From Methylobacterium sp. WSM2598 (GTDB lineage: Bacteria > Pseudomonadota > Alphaproteobacteria > Rhizobiales > Beijerinckiaceae): 64,000 bases of DNA. The translations under genes were made by a program, and so were the position numbers. The stretch covers positions 7,031,489 through 7,095,488 of the forward strand of contig NZ_KB900609.1 of NCBI RefSeq assembly GCF_000379105.1. The letters run 5' to 3'. Below, piece by piece: positions 9,407 to 17,407 of the stretch (the first letter of the stretch is position 1; each line of letters starts with the position of its first letter). The notes under the pieces were generated by a model. The model was not told the origin of the DNA, ran no database searches, and worked only from the letters and a program-made list of their open reading frames with translations.

Positions 9407-10681
9407 TCACTGCCCCCGCAACCCGCGCTGGACGGCGCGCGCCAGGGCGGCGGTGACCTGCGCCTCGGCGCGCGCGAAGCTCGGCGCGTCGGGCGTCTGC
9501 ACCACCACGCTCACCTGGATCGGGGCGGGCGCGGGCGCCGCGGCCGGGCCGCGGGCCGCCGGGACGATGCGGCCGGGCTGGAGCGGCACGAAGGTCTCGC
9601 GGCCGCGCTCGCCCACCGTGTAGGCCACGCCCGGCACCACCGGCCCGCCCTCGGCGCGGCCGGTCGGGTTGAGGTCGAGGCCGAGGCCCTTGGCGGCCTC
9701 CCCCAGCAGGTCGCCGCCCGCCCCGCCCCTGGCGAGGAAGCCCTCGACGGTGCGGTCGATGCTCCGGGCGGCGAGCGTGATGGCGAAGCGGGAGAGCACC
9801 GCGTTGAGCCGCTCGCCGTCGAGGATCGCGCCCTTCAGCGCCCCCGAGAGGGCGGAGCCGAAATCCCGCGAGGCCTGCTGGAAGGCGCGCTGCGCCCGCT
9901 CGGCGTCCTCGACCTGCTGGGTCGCCGCGCCGTAGGCCGCCGCGACCTTCTCAACCTCGGCCGTGAGGGCGGGGGTGACGGCGAGATCCGCCTTCTTGGC
10001 CGCGTCGAGGAGGCGGAAGGCGGCCTCGGCCCGGGCGGCGGCGCCCTCGGACTGGCCGAGCGTCTCGGCCTCGACGCGCAGGAGCCCGGTCCGCTTGGTG
10101 AGGCGGGCGACCTCGGAGCGGAAGGCGTCGCCGTCGGGGGCCGCGGATGTCCCGGGGCGCGCCGCGGGCGGGGATGCCGGGGCGGCGCCCTGGAACGCGG
10201 GCGCCGCGGCCGCGGGCGCGGGGGCCCCGGCGGGTGCCGGGACCGGGAGGGCGGGCGGGAGGGCGCGCGCGGGTGCCGGCTCCTCGGCCTCCCCGGCGCG
10301 GGTCGGCCCGGGTTCGGCGCCGGACATCCTCCGGGCGGGTTCGGGGGCGCGGGCGCCGGTCGGCGGCGCGGCTTGCGGCGGCGCGCCGGATACGGAGGAG
10401 GCCGGCGCCGCGGCCGCGCCGCCGGCAGGGCGGGGGGCCTGGGCGGCGGGGACGGCGGACGCCGCGGCGGGGGCCTGCGCCACCATCCGGACGATCTCGC
10501 CGCGCACCCCCTCCCCGGCCCGCGCCATGGCGGCCTGCATCCGGGCGGCGCTCGCCGCGACGGCCCGCTCGGCCTGGCCGAGGGCGCGCTCGGCCAGGGG
10601 CGCGGCCCGGTCGAGGGCGCGCTCGTAGGCGTCGAGATTCGCCTCCAGGGAGACGACGAGGCGGTCAAGCTCGGTCGGCAT
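9407..10681 (-). CDS. phage tail tape-measure-type protein (GTA g11-like)
   Basis: This 424-residue protein has three visible parts. The N-terminus is a helical region (residues 1-65). The middle (about 70-185) is low-complexity Ala/Pro-rich sequence. The C-terminal half is helical and ends with the tape-measure signature GRAEGGPVVPGVAYTVGERG followed by FVPLQPG. Tape measures set tail length and are delivered during infection. It is longer than RcGTA g11 as I recall it, and the Pro/Ala linker accounts for much of the extra length. Its start overlaps the upstream gp10 fusion by 17 nt. Confidence 0.85.
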   Translation of the reverse strand: MPTELDRLVVSLEANLDAYERALDRAAPLAERALGQAERAVAASAARMQAAMARAGEGVRGEIVRMVAQAPAAASAVPAAQAPRPAGGAAAAPASSVSGAPPQAAPPTGARAPEPARRMSGAEPGPTRAGEAEEPAPARALPPALPVPAPAGAPAPAAAAPAFQGAAPASPPAARPGTSAAPDGDAFRSEVARLTKRTGLLRVEAETLGQSEGAAARAEAAFRLLDAAKKADLAVTPALTAEVEKVAAAYGAATQQVEDAERAQRAFQQASRDFGSALSGALKGAILDGERLNAVLSRFAITLAARSIDRTVEGFLARGGAGGDLLGEAAKGLGLDLNPTGRAEGGPVVPGVAYTVGERGRETFVPLQPGRIVPAARGPAAAPAPAPIQVSVVVQTPDAPSFARAEAQVTAALARAVQRGLRGQ

Positions 10682-11246
10682 GCGGGGCTCCCGCGGTCTC
10701 GGCCCGGATCCAGGCCCAGAGCCGGTCCTCTTCGGCGGCGCTCATCGGTTCGGGCCCGTCGGGGCCGTGGGCCCGGTTGAAGCCGTCCAGGTAGGCGGCG
10801 AATTGCCAGAGGCTCATCGCCCGCAGGTCGGCGACGGCGAGGCCGAGGGCGGCGGCGGCCTCGTAGAAGGGCGCGAAGGCCATGCGCCCGTCCGGGCGGG
10901 CCGGCGAGGGCCGGGTCCAGCGCCCGACCTCCTCGTCCTCGGCGCCGTCGAGGCCCGCCGCGAGGGCGAGCGTCGCCGCCGCGATGACGGTGAGGCAGGG
11001 CAGGCCGTCGAGGCCCGCCGCGAGGGCGTGGGCCTCGCCGACGCCGAGGCCGCCGCCGACCAGGGCGACGCGCAGGGTCTCGGCCACGTCCCGGAAGCGG
11101 TAGGGCCGCCCGGTCCGGAGCCGGTGCAGGAGGTCGGCGGGGCCGAGGCCGGTCGCCTCCTGGAGGGCTTCCAGGTCGCCGATCGCGAGGCGGAAGCGCC
11201 GGACCGCGCCGCCGAGGGCGAGGTCGACATGGCCGTCGCGGCTCAT
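10665..11246 (-). CDS. GTA gp10-like protein fused to tail assembly chaperone
   Basis: This single 193-residue frame joins two domains that are separate genes in RcGTA (g10 and the small chaperone g10.1). The N-terminal part (residues 1-110) contains GAVRRFRLAIGDLEALQEAT, the GTA_gp10 pattern. The C-terminal part (about 118-190) carries the phage_TAC pattern APFYEAAAALGLAVADLRAM then LWQFAAYLDGFNRAH. Chaperones of this class escort the tape measure during tail assembly. In many phages the two halves are linked by frameshifting; here they are simply fused. Its position between tail tube and tape measure is the expected one. Confidence 0.82.
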   Translation of the reverse strand: MSRDGHVDLALGGAVRRFRLAIGDLEALQEATGLGPADLLHRLRTGRPYRFRDVAETLRVALVGGGLGVGEAHALAAGLDGLPCLTVIAAATLALAAGLDGAEDEEVGRWTRPSPARPDGRMAFAPFYEAAAALGLAVADLRAMSLWQFAAYLDGFNRAHGPDGPEPMSAAEEDRLWAWIRAETAGAPHADRA

Positions 11247-11254
11247 CGGATCCG

Positions 11255-11722
11255 TCAGGGCGCGGCCGTGAACGGCACCGGGCCGCTCGACTGCAGGGCG
11301 ACCGTGACGGTGCAGCGCTCGCCGCGGATCGCCCCGACCTCGAAGCTCGTGAGGTGGAACAGCCCCTCCCAGTGGCCGGCGCCTCCGGCGCCGGTGCCGG
11401 TGCCTCCGGTCCCGTCCCCGGCGACGTCCACGCGGGTCCGCACGGGGCCGTCCGCCTCGAAGGCGGCGCGCCAGCGGCCGAGGCTCTGGCGGGCCATCAC
11501 GCCCTTGCCCGAGATGGTCACGGATTTCGAGACCACGTCGCGGGCGACGAAGGGGGCGGCGTCCTCGTTGACGGCGTCCGGGATGGCGACGCTGTTGGTC
11601 TCCTTGCTGAAGGAGACGGAGCGCTCGGTGAGCCCGACCGGCGCCTCGAAGGTACCGGCCCGGTCGGGGCTCTCGAGCTTCACGGAGACGCCCGAGAAGG
11701 GCAGCGTGGCGGCTTCGGTCAT
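11255..11722 (-). CDS. major tail tube protein
   Basis: This 155-residue protein resembles TP901-1/GTA g9-type tail tube subunits. It opens with LPFSGVSVKLESPDRAGTFE, has central beta-rich segments (DVVSKSVTISGKGVMARQS) and ends with a strand GERCTVTVALQSSGPVPFTA. Polymerised copies would form the tail tube around the tape measure. It lies between the tail terminator and gp10 genes, the normal order. A Gly/Thr-rich loop near residue 100 is unusual but would fit a surface loop. Confidence 0.82.
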   Translation of the reverse strand: MTEAATLPFSGVSVKLESPDRAGTFEAPVGLTERSVSFSKETNSVAIPDAVNEDAAPFVARDVVSKSVTISGKGVMARQSLGRWRAAFEADGPVRTRVDVAGDGTGGTGTGAGGAGHWEGLFHLTSFEVGAIRGERCTVTVALQSSGPVPFTAAP

Positions 11723-11788
11723 GGCGGGATTCCTCGTGGGGGTCCGGGGACCGCGTCCCCGGCGGGTCCGGGGCGGCGCCCCGGGGGT

Positions 11789-12202
11789 TCAGGCGGCGGC
11801 GACGGCGGAGAAGCGCAGCACCGCGTGCCAGGAGGCGGGCCCCTGGGGCTCGGGCACGTACAGGCTGCGCTCGTGGGCGATCCAGAGGAGCCGGCCGCGG
11901 GACAGGCGCAGATCGGCCTCGTCGAGGGCGGCCGCGGCCGCGGCGGCGAGGCGCTGGATGGCGCTTGTGCCGCGCTCGCCGCGGGCGAAGGCGTGCAGCG
12001 TGATGCGGCAGGTGCAGCCGACCCAGCCCTCGGCCTCGTAGGGGCGGGTCTCGACGGGGTCGAGGCGCAGGAAGGGCCAGTCCTCGCTCGCCCGCACGTA
12101 GTCGCGCACGCGGCCCTGCACGAGGGCGCAGAGGGCCGGATCGGCGGCGAGCCGCGCCATCACGGCCTGGCCGAGGGGTTCGCCGAGATCGAGGCTCGCC
12201 AT
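11789..12202 (-). CDS. DUF3168 tail terminator / tail completion protein
   Basis: This 137-residue DUF3168 protein (RcGTA g8-like) contains VMARLAADPALCALVQGRVRD, WPFLRLDPVETRPYEAEGW and CRITLHAFARG, in line with family members that cap the tail tube and join it to the head. It starts one base after the stop of the upstream HK97 gp10-like gene (TGAcATG). A 66-nt gap separates it from the tail tube gene. Confidence 0.85.
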   Translation of the reverse strand: MASLDLGEPLGQAVMARLAADPALCALVQGRVRDYVRASEDWPFLRLDPVETRPYEAEGWVGCTCRITLHAFARGERGTSAIQRLAAAAAAALDEADLRLSRGRLLWIAHERSLYVPEPQGPASWHAVLRFSAVAAA

Positions 12203-12203
12203 G

Positions 12204-12497
12204 TCAGGGCTCCGGGTCGGGGGGCTTGCCGGGCGGCGGGTCCGCCCGCAGGCGGTCGATGAGGGGCCCGAGCACGGGCCGGGCGGGCCGGGCGGCGGTG
12301 CCGAACTCGCGGGCGGCGAGGCCGGGCCCCGCGACGGTGAGGGCGAGGCCGGCCGGGGTCGGGGCCGGGCTGCCGGCGAGGCCGGGCGGCAGCCCGGCCA
12401 GGATCGCCCGGCCGGCGGCGTCGAGGCGGGCCCGAACCCGTGCGCGGTCCCGCCGCCTCACCGCGTCGAGGCGGGCCCGCAGGCGGGTCGCGTCCAT
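12204..12497 (-). CDS. HK97 gp10-like phage protein
   Basis: This 97-residue basic protein has an N-terminal helix rich in Arg and Ala and the HK97 gp10 family landmark AREFGTAARPARPVLGP near residue 65. These proteins act at the head-tail interface. The start ATG overlaps the stop of the preceding gene (TGATG). It is shorter than typical gp10 proteins. Confidence 0.75.
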   Translation of the reverse strand: MDATRLRARLDAVRRRDRARVRARLDAAGRAILAGLPPGLAGSPAPTPAGLALTVAGPGLAAREFGTAARPARPVLGPLIDRLRADPPPGKPPDPEP

Positions 12498-12817
12498 CAG
12501 GCCGGCCTCCCCTGCAGGAGGAGGTGGCTGCCGGCAGGGTCCCGCTCCACGGCGGTGATCCGCCAGCGGCCCTCCGGCAGCGTGATCTCGTCCTCGGGCG
12601 TGGGCGGCGGGTCGAGGCCGGGGAGGAGCAGCATCAGGCTGATGCGGCGGCCGGGGAGGCCGGGGGCCTCCTCGCCCGCGCCGAGCGCCTCGACGCGGCA
12701 GCGGACCGGGACATCCGCGAAGCCGCCCTCCTCCCGGGCCCGGTGGAGGAGGCCGTCCCGGCAGAGGGGATCGGCGGCGGCGGCGAGGAGGGCCGCGAGG
12801 CTGTCGGGGCGATCCAT
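12497..12817 (-). CDS. head closure / head-tail adaptor protein
   Basis: This protein of 106 residues starts at ATG 12817, sharing TGATG with the upstream stop. The sequence is beta-rich (DEITLPEGRWRITAVERDPA followed by LLLQGRP), the usual end of small phage head-closure proteins. The assignment rests partly on its position between the DUF4054 connector and the gp10-like gene. I do not recognise a specific named family. Confidence 0.6.
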   Translation of the reverse strand: MDRPDSLAALLAAAADPLCRDGLLHRAREEGGFADVPVRCRVEALGAGEEAPGLPGRRISLMLLLPGLDPPPTPEDEITLPEGRWRITAVERDPAGSHLLLQGRPA

Positions 12818-13182
12818 CACACCACCGCGATGCCGGGGCTGGTCAGGCGCAGGAGGTCGCGGAACCGGCGCCCGTAGGAGGTCTCCGCGAGGGTGCCGGC
12901 CGGGTCGGGTCCGGCCTCGCCGGCGCCGCGGCGCTCGACCGTCAGGGTGCCGCTGCGCAGGAGCCGGGGGCGCCCCGCCCGGATCCAGGCCCCCTCGGCG
13001 CCGCCATGCCCGTCGAGGGTGAGGAGGTGCGCGGCGTAGAGCATCCGGGCGAGGCCGGCCTGCGGGAGGGCGGCATCGACCCGGGCGCGGGCCTCCGCCA
13101 GCGCCGGGGCGACCGCCTCGTCGGGCAGCCCCGCGAAGACGGGGAAGCGGGCCTTGAGCTCCGCCGGTGCGGGCGCCTCCAT
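12817..13182 (-). CDS. DUF4054 head-tail connector protein
   Basis: This 121-residue protein begins LKARFPVFAGLPDEAVAPAL, the characteristic opening of DUF4054 connectors, followed by ALPQAGLARMLYAAHLLTLDG. These are gp6-like rings below the portal. It overlaps the head-closure gene as TGATG and lies directly behind a 66-residue small gene. Confidence 0.82.
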   Translation of the reverse strand: MEAPAPAELKARFPVFAGLPDEAVAPALAEARARVDAALPQAGLARMLYAAHLLTLDGHGGAEGAWIRAGRPRLLRSGTLTVERRGAGEAGPDPAGTLAETSYGRRFRDLLRLTSPGIAVV

Positions 13183-13183
13183 C

Positions 13184-13384
13184 TCAGGCCTCCCGGGGCC
13201 GGGCGCGCCGGCGCGGGGCCGGCTCCCCGGCGATCTCGATCTCGCCCGCCGCCTCCCAGGCCCGCAGGAGCGGATCGTTGCGGTCGAGGTCGGCGCTCTC
13301 GCCGGGCGCGAGGCGGCGGGGCGCGGCCTCGCCGCGCACCCAGAACAGCCGGGCGCCGCGGGCGCGGTTCGTCACCTGCACCAT
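13184..13384 (-). CDS. small phage structural-module protein, unknown function
   Basis: This 66-residue protein has a beta-type N-terminus (MVQVTNRARGARLFWVRGE) with the pattern LAPGESADLDRNDPLLRAWE and a basic C-terminal tail. Similar small ORFs between the DUF2184 capsid gene and the DUF4054 gene are common in related prophages, but no function is assigned. Genes are packed on both sides (4 nt to the capsid stop, 1 nt to the DUF4054 start), which supports a real gene. Confidence 0.65.
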   Translation of the reverse strand: MVQVTNRARGARLFWVRGEAAPRRLAPGESADLDRNDPLLRAWEAAGEIEIAGEPAPRRRARPREA

Positions 13385-13388
13385 GGCG

Positions 13389-14333
13389 TCAGATCCCGTC
13401 GAGGTAGCGGAAGGCGCCGGGGCGGCGGATGTCGAGGCCGCCGAGCCGGAAGGCGCCCGGCACGTCGAAGCGCCAGGGGCCGCTCTGCCAGGCCGGGAAG
13501 AACCGGAACGGCATCGGCAGCCAGAGCTTCAGCACCGTGGGGTCGCGCCGATAGGCGACCATCCGGGCCGAGCCCCCGGCCCCGGCATTCTCCAGGCCGC
13601 GCACGCCCAGGATGGTGAGGTCCTGGCCGGTCTCCAGGGTGTAGACGTTGTGGCGGCGGATCCAGTCGAGGATGGTGACCGGGTTGACGGCGTCGATGCG
13701 GCGCAGGCCGAGGCCGAGCATCTGCTCGTAGGGCAGGAGCAGGGTGTCGGCCATCTCCACGGTGGCGGAGGCGGTGAAGAGGCCGACGAGCTGCCCGTTG
13801 ACGTCGGCGAGGATCTGCTCGGGGGTCTTGCGGGCGAAGGCGGTGGCGCCGCCCTCCCCGGTGGCGGCGGCGAGGCCGGTGGTGACGGCGGGGTGGTTGA
13901 GGAGGCCGGAGAAGCCCTTGCCGGCGTCGCCGAACAGGGCGACCTGGTCGATGAACTCCTCCGAGGCGAGGCGGGCGGCCTCGGCCTTCTCGCTGCCGAG
14001 ATTCATGCCGAGCAGCTGGGCCTTGCCGAGTTCCTCGAGGTCGTAGCCGTAGCCGATCCCGGCCATGGCGACCGCGGTCTCGCTCTGGCGGCGCAGCACC
14101 TCGGCCCGGGGCACGTCGCTCGCCGCCCCGTGCAGCCAGGCGGCCTGCCCGACCCGGTCGGACGAGAAGTAGGTCACGGTCGGCACCCATTCGGGGGCCG
14201 CGGTGTCGACCGGGATCAGCCGGGGATAGCGGATCGCCGGGTAGAGGCTGCGATAGACGCCGGGCTCGATGAAGGCCTGCTGGCTGACCAGGAAGGCGAG
14301 GGCCCGGGGGGCGTCGGTGACGAGGGCGGTCAC
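13389..14333 (-). CDS. DUF2184 major capsid protein
   Basis: This 314-residue DUF2184 protein is a major capsid type used by phages with DUF1073 portals. Landmarks are FIEPGVYRSLYPAIRYPRLI near residue 22, IGYGYDLEELGKAQLLGMNL near 95 and, near 205, ATVEMADTLLLPYEQMLGLG. The start is GTG 14333 with GGAGATC at proper spacing. It is unrelated in sequence class to the HK97-type capsid (g5) of RcGTA, so the head module here is of a different origin from the tail module. Confidence 0.87.
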   Translation of the reverse strand: MTALVTDAPRALAFLVSQQAFIEPGVYRSLYPAIRYPRLIPVDTAAPEWVPTVTYFSSDRVGQAAWLHGAASDVPRAEVLRRQSETAVAMAGIGYGYDLEELGKAQLLGMNLGSEKAEAARLASEEFIDQVALFGDAGKGFSGLLNHPAVTTGLAAATGEGGATAFARKTPEQILADVNGQLVGLFTASATVEMADTLLLPYEQMLGLGLRRIDAVNPVTILDWIRRHNVYTLETGQDLTILGVRGLENAGAGGSARMVAYRRDPTVLKLWLPMPFRFFPAWQSGPWRFDVPGAFRLGGLDIRRPGAFRYLDGI

Positions 14334-14344
14334 GGGGATCTCCG

Positions 14345-14782
14345 TCAGTTGAGGCGCAGGCGCGCGAGCCCGCCGGGGGCGGCGGAGGAATCGAACAGGG
14401 CGTTCGGGATCGGGACGTTGCCGGAGGCGGCGGCCGTGAAGGCGCCGGCCGGGGTGAGGAAGGCCGGGTTGCCGGCCGCGACCGCGCCCGCGACCACGAC
14501 CCAGACCGCGCCCCTGATCATCACCGGGGCGGTGTCGCCCTGAGCGAAGAGGTCGCCGCCGTTGCGGGGAGCGACGTTGCGGTCCGCCAGGGTGACGCCC
14601 CGGAAGGTGGCGCCCTGCGCGGCGATGCCCTCGTCGCGGGCGCCCTGGAAGGCGGGCTTGCCGAAGCCGATCCCCGCCGGTGTCTCGACGAGGCGGCTGA
14701 CCGTGAGGCTCGGCTCCTCGAAGGCGAGCATGCCCTCGTAGGCGGCGGCGGCGCGGCCGGAATAGGCGGTCTGGACGGGCAT
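14345..14782 (-). CDS. capsid decoration/cement protein (structural cement Gp24-like)
   Basis: This 145-residue beta-rich protein follows the DUF2213 gene with TGATG coupling and precedes the capsid gene. It contains a Gly-rich central region (GATFRGVTLADRNVAP) and ends near AAPGGLARLRLN. Its size and location match the cement/decoration proteins that accompany DUF2184 capsids. The assignment is mostly by position and general character. Confidence 0.65.
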   Translation of the reverse strand: MPVQTAYSGRAAAAYEGMLAFEEPSLTVSRLVETPAGIGFGKPAFQGARDEGIAAQGATFRGVTLADRNVAPRNGGDLFAQGDTAPVMIRGAVWVVVAGAVAAGNPAFLTPAGAFTAAASGNVPIPNALFDSSAAPGGLARLRLN

Positions 14783-15717
14783 CAGCGGCTTCCTTGCTGC
14801 CAGGCGGTGCGGAGGGTCTCGATCATGGCGGCGTGGGCCGCCCGCGGGTCGAGGGCGTCGGCGGGGCGGCTCAGGGCCGCGCGCAGCGGGTCGGGCGGGG
14901 GCGCGGGGGCGGCCGTCGCCGCCAGGGCCCGGAAGGCGGCGGCGACCTCGGCCTCGCCCCGGCAGGCCTCGGCCTCGCCGAGGCGGGCGGCGACGGCGGC
15001 GCGGCGGATCGCGGCGGCGTCGAGGCCCGCGGGATCGAAGGCGTCCCCGAGAAGAAGGCGGGCGGCGGCGACGAGGCCGGCGCGCTCCGCCGCGAGGGCG
15101 TCGAGGGCGCCGGGGGCGCGCAGGGCCGCGACCTCGCGCTCGGCCTCGGCGAGCCTGCGGCGCAGCGCCGCCGCGTCGTCGAGGCGGCATTCCGGCCCGG
15201 CCCGGCCCTGCGCCACGATGGCGACGTGGTCGACGACGACGTTGGTCTGGCGGGCGTCGTAGGGGGCGCCGTCCGGCGTCGTGCCGGGCGTCCAGTCGAG
15301 GTCGCAGGTGTAGCCGACCGAGATCTCGCGCTGCCCGCCCGCGACGGCCGCGATGGCCTCGGCATCGGCCAGGAGGAGCGGGATGCGCACGAACTCGCCG
15401 TCGCGCAGCACCTCGCCGCCGACATGGCCGCGGGCGACGGCGCGCCACGTGCGGGGCGTGACCGCCTCGGGCGGATGGCCGAGGGTGACGGGCTTGTGGC
15501 CGAAGCTCGCGAGCGACTCCGCCCGGAAGACGGCCTCGGGGTCGCGGTAGACCCGGACCGTGCCGAGATCCGGCCGTTCCAGCTCGGCGCCCTGGTAGAG
15601 CTGGACGTTGCCGGCGCGGGCGGCGCGCCCCTCCACCACGACGGCGCCGCTGCGCAGGGCGCGCGCGTCGGCGATCCCGGCCGGGGGGCCGAGGCTCAGC
15701 GTGTCGAAGATCTGCAT
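14782..15717 (-). CDS. DUF2213 protein, probable capsid maturation/scaffold protein
   Basis: This 311-residue protein has DUF2213 in its N-terminal half (residues 1-170; LASFGHKPVTLGHPPEAV, EISVGYTCDLDWTPG, VDHVAIVAQGRAGPECRL). The C-terminal half is Ala/Glu-rich and helical, as in scaffolds. DUF2213 proteins are regarded as head maturation proteases or scaffolds of DUF2184-type phages; the conserved His in GHP and DHVA motifs is visible, but a catalytic mechanism is not established. ATG 15717 fits the conserved MQIFDTLSLG start. Confidence 0.8.
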   Translation of the reverse strand: MQIFDTLSLGPPAGIADARALRSGAVVVEGRAARAGNVQLYQGAELERPDLGTVRVYRDPEAVFRAESLASFGHKPVTLGHPPEAVTPRTWRAVARGHVGGEVLRDGEFVRIPLLLADAEAIAAVAGGQREISVGYTCDLDWTPGTTPDGAPYDARQTNVVVDHVAIVAQGRAGPECRLDDAAALRRRLAEAEREVAALRAPGALDALAAERAGLVAAARLLLGDAFDPAGLDAAAIRRAAVAARLGEAEACRGEAEVAAAFRALAATAAPAPPPDPLRAALSRPADALDPRAAHAAMIETLRTAWQQGSR

Positions 15718-15930
15718 GGGGTCCCTCTGGGGTGGGATGGTGGATGTCTGCGTCCGATGCGGACCGGCCGCGATCGGACGCAGCCTGAGGATCTCGCCTG
15801 GGGATCTCGCGAGATGGTCAGAGACGAAGAGCCGTGCGCGGAGCGGGCGCGCCGGCGCCCGCCGGGCAGACCGGCCCGAGGCAGGTCCGCTCATCCGAAA
15901 TCCGACGGATTGCTTCGCAATGCGGATTTC

Positions 15931-15960
15931 GGCTTCGCTCAAGCGCCGCGCGGGCTTGGC
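15931..15960 (-). repeat. dispersed repeat core, copy 1
   Basis: On the minus strand the core reads CCCGCGCGGCGCTTGAGCGA, followed by AGCC. It matches cores at 16000-16032, 27492-27516 and 59052-59076, differing at one or two positions. It sits next to a local hairpin. Confidence 0.8.
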
Positions 15961-15999
15961 ATACCAAACCCGCTTCATCCCTTCGGGATGGCGGCTTTG

Positions 16000-16032
16000 G
16001 GCCTCGCTCAAGCGCCGCGCGGGCTTGGCATA
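16000..16032 (-). repeat. dispersed repeat core, copy 2
   Basis: This is a second copy in the same orientation as copy 1, about 70 nt away; both are followed on the plus strand by the same GGGCTTGGCATAC extension. Confidence 0.8.
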
Positions 16033-16083
16033 CGCTGTCCGGACGTGATCGTCCGGCCGGACGTGATCTTCCGGACAGCGTAT
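16030..16083. repeat. inverted repeat sharing a 24-bp block with the cinA-ratA gap
   Basis: Arms of 14 bp (ATACGCTGTCCGGA and its complement at 16070-16083) enclose a 26-nt loop. The plus-strand block 16033-16056 is the exact reverse complement of 50172-50195, 34 kb away. It is probably a mobile REP-like palindrome or a shared terminator-type hairpin just downstream of the portal gene. Confidence 0.75.
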
Positions 16084-16144
16084 CACCGGCCTGTTCCCGC
16101 CTCATGATGGCCGCCGAACCGGGGACCATTCCGGCGGATGAGGC

Positions 16145-17407
16145 TCAGGGCTGCCCGCGCCGATAGGCGGCCTCGATGCCCGGGAAGAGGTCGGCATTGA
16201 CGAGCCAGCCCTCGACGCCCGCCTCCAGCACCGCGCGGGGCGCGAGGGCCTCGCGGGCCAGCGTCGCGGCGGTCTCGGCCCGCATCCGCCCGATCTCGGC
16301 CTTCTCGCGCTCGGAATCCCGCAGGAGCGGGCGCCAGGTGAACCAGATTCCCGGCGCGTCCCGGCCGAGGGCATCGCGCAGGAGGAGCGCGTCGAGGCGG
16401 GCCAGGGCGGGGGTCAGCTCCACCGCCTGGCGGGCCGCGACATGGTCGTAGTAGTTGCGCAGGTCGGCGTCGCCCGTGGCGTTGAGGCCGGCCGGGGACT
16501 GGCCGAGGAGCCGCGTCACCGGGATGTCGGCGGCGCCGGCCGCGATCTGCAGGAAGAGCCGGGCGACCTCGGGCAGGCCGGCGAAGTCGAGCTGCTTCTG
16601 CTGGTAGCGCTCGCCCTCCGGGGAGCGGCCGTCGCCCTCCAGCAGCAGCATGCCGAACATCGACTTCATGGCGGCGGCGTAGCCGAAGCGCTCGGTGAGG
16701 CGGCGCGTGCCCTCCTCGGTGGCGAGGGCCTGCGACAGGCCCGGGACCGAGATCACGTCCTGCTTGGCCTCGGGCAGCATGGCGGCGGTGTGGGCGGCCG
16801 CCGCGGTCGCCTGGTCGATCGCCTCCAGCAGCGCCTGCAGCACGCTGTCCCCGAAGGCCTCGGCCGCGTCGGCGGGAAGCGGCGCGCCGACGAGCCGGAC
16901 GATGCGCGAGGGATGCACCCGCTGCCCGCCGGCGAGGGTGTAGGTGTCGGGCTCGCCGAACCAGGGCGAGAGCGGGTCGCGCGCGATCGCCCCGGGCTGG
17001 AGCGCGTCCCGGGACAGGACGTGCAGGTAGCGCAGGCCCCCGCGTCCCACCGTCTCGGGGCGCAGCGGCCGGGCGGGGTCCGGGGCGCCGTCGCCGATCA
17101 GGATCGCCGCGCCCCCGTGCAGCCGCGCGAGGCGCAGGGCCCGCAGCAGCCCCTCGCGCAGGCGCAGCCGCGCCTCGGAGGCCTCGATGGCGGCGACCTC
17201 GGCGGGGGCGGCCTGCCAGGCGCGCCACTCGCGCAGCATGTCGAAGGGCACGATGTCCACGACCTTGCGGGCGAGCCAATTGTCCCGGTAGGCGGCGTCG
17301 AGTTCGGCCCGCCCCCGCGGCACGTGCAGGTGGCGGTGACCCGCGCCCTTGTCGCGCGGCCCGCCGAGGCCGGTGAGCAGGTGGACGAGGCGGTCGGCCA
17401 GCCACAT
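16145..17407 (-). CDS. DUF1073-type phage portal protein
   Basis: This 420-residue portal of the DUF1073 class starts MWLADRLVHLLTGLGG and has the portal landmarks YRDNWLARKVVDIVPFDMLR (residues 45-65), YLHVLSRDALQPGAIARDPL, and LFLQIAAGAADIPVTRLLG. Next comes SPAGLNATGDADLRNYYDHV, the conserved loop of this family. Twelve copies would form the ring through which DNA is packaged. The start shares TGATG with the terminase stop. It differs from the HK97-type portal (g3) of RcGTA. Confidence 0.88.
   Translation of the reverse strand: MWLADRLVHLLTGLGGPRDKGAGHRHLHVPRGRAELDAAYRDNWLARKVVDIVPFDMLREWRAWQAAPAEVAAIEASEARLRLREGLLRALRLARLHGGAAILIGDGAPDPARPLRPETVGRGGLRYLHVLSRDALQPGAIARDPLSPWFGEPDTYTLAGGQRVHPSRIVRLVGAPLPADAAEAFGDSVLQALLEAIDQATAAAAHTAAMLPEAKQDVISVPGLSQALATEEGTRRLTERFGYAAAMKSMFGMLLLEGDGRSPEGERYQQKQLDFAGLPEVARLFLQIAAGAADIPVTRLLGQSPAGLNATGDADLRNYYDHVAARQAVELTPALARLDALLLRDALGRDAPGIWFTWRPLLRDSEREKAEIGRMRAETAATLAREALAPRAVLEAGVEGWLVNADLFPGIEAAYRRGQP

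Larger units (their letters stand above)
15718..16144. other. intergenic gap in head operon filled with dispersed palindromic repeats
   Basis: There is no gene in these 427 nt between the portal and DUF2213 genes, a striking gap in an otherwise gap-free operon. From about 15885 to 16085 it holds two copies of a dispersed repeat core, a hairpin of the type ATCCxxxx..GGGAT (15977-15990), and a 14-bp inverted repeat at 16030-16083. The same cores occur in three chromosomal gaps of this window, so host repeats appear to have invaded the prophage. Confidence 0.75.
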
